A stretch of DNA of 6,448 nucleotides from contig JAEEPD010000164.1 in the NCBI GenBank assembly GCA_016284575.1, positions 1 to 6,448 on the forward strand, given 5' to 3'. Numbering within the stretch: the first letter of the stretch is position 1; the number at the start of each line of letters is the position of its first letter. This document shows positions 6,256 through 6,448 of the stretch, piece by piece. Below the pieces are notes generated by a model. That model searched no databases. It saw nothing but the letters and a program-made list of their open reading frames with translations, and was not told where the DNA came from. Made by a program: the position numbers and the translations under genes. The DNA comes from Bacillota bacterium (GTDB lineage Bacteria > Bacillota > Clostridia > Peptostreptococcales > Anaerovoracaceae).

Positions 6256-6284
6256 TTGAAAGGGGACATAAGCGACTATATAAT
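6256..6284 (+). promoter_or_regulatory. Strong sigma-A-type promoter for the M18 aminopeptidase
   Basis: TTGAAA (6256-6261) and TATAAT (6279-6284) are spaced by an ideal 17 bases, matching 5 of 6 and 6 of 6 consensus positions. The -35 begins two bases after the previous terminator stem. Transcription should start near 6291, about 40 bases before ATG 6331. CTGAA (6296-6300) and TTCAG (6311-6315) could form a small leader stem just before the ribosome site. Confidence 0.8.
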
Positions 6285-6330
6285 TGATATATAAACTGAA
6301 CCTGTATATATTCAGAGAAAGGTCATTATT

Positions 6331-6448
6331 ATGTTAAGCAAAGAAGTAAGAGAAAACGCGCAGAAGCTGCTGGACTTCATACACGAAAGCCCCAGCTGTT
6401 TTCATGTAATAGAGAATTTCAGGAGCATGCTGCTTGAGCAGGGCTATA
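6331..6448 (+). CDS. apeB: M18 family aminopeptidase, N-terminal fragment (cut by window end)
   Basis: The 39 visible codons read as the start of an M18 (aspartyl aminopeptidase-like) metallopeptidase. An amphipathic helix leads into LLDFIHESPSCFHVIENF (13-30), which matches the family's opening pattern of a leucine-rich helix, a serine-proline turn and a conserved FH followed by an acidic helix. M18 enzymes are large dodecameric cytoplasmic aminopeptidases that use two metal ions to remove N-terminal residues. The rest of the gene, including all metal ligands, lies beyond the window, so activity cannot be judged. GAAAGG (6317-6322) eight bases before ATG 6331 is an adequate ribosome site. 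A second peptidase right after the M19 enzyme suggests a local peptide-catabolism cluster. The symbol follows common usage in Bacillota and is tentative. Confidence 0.8.
   Translation, partial: MLSKEVRENAQKLLDFIHESPSCFHVIENFRSMLLEQGY

Overview
The window looks like chromosomal DNA from a Gram-positive anaerobe of the Bacillota, most likely class Clostridia (Lachnospiraceae or Oscillospiraceae-like). The grounds are strong AGGAGG ribosome binding sites 7-10 bases before ATG starts, sigma-A-type promoters, AT-rich gaps between moderately GC-rich genes, and the gene content: paired ABC exporters, MATE, DUF5058, and M19 and M18 peptidases. This placement is inferred from style and families, not from a marker gene. 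All genes are on the + strand, and no mobile element, CRISPR array, tRNA or rRNA is visible.

Region 1 (1-3491) is an export operon. It holds the last few codons of an upstream gene, a complete half-size ABC exporter (32-1867) overlapping it by 11 bases, and a MATE-family multidrug/cation antiporter (1900-3390). It closes with a hairpin (3410-3437) and a strong rho-independent terminator (3449-3491).

Region 2 (3496-5127) is a two-gene membrane operon with its own promoter. A DUF5058-family protein (3606-4319) is followed by a second, unrecognised polytopic membrane protein (4357-5082). Both have perfect Shine-Dalgarno sequences and almost exclusively use ATC for isoleucine, unlike the ATA-rich ABC gene, which suggests strong expression. 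A candidate operator or 5' UTR stem sits at the predicted transcription start.

Region 3 (5113-6448) carries two cytoplasmic metallopeptidases, each behind its own promoter: an M19 membrane-dipeptidase homologue (5184-6191) and the start of an M18 aminopeptidase (6331 to the window edge). The most interesting hypothesis is that the uncharacterised membrane pair is a two-subunit transporter for peptides or amino-acid derivatives whose cargo the neighbouring peptidases process.

At all three junctions downstream of 3390 the next promoter's -35 element lies inside the preceding terminator or within a few bases of it, so the transcription punctuation is unusually compact.
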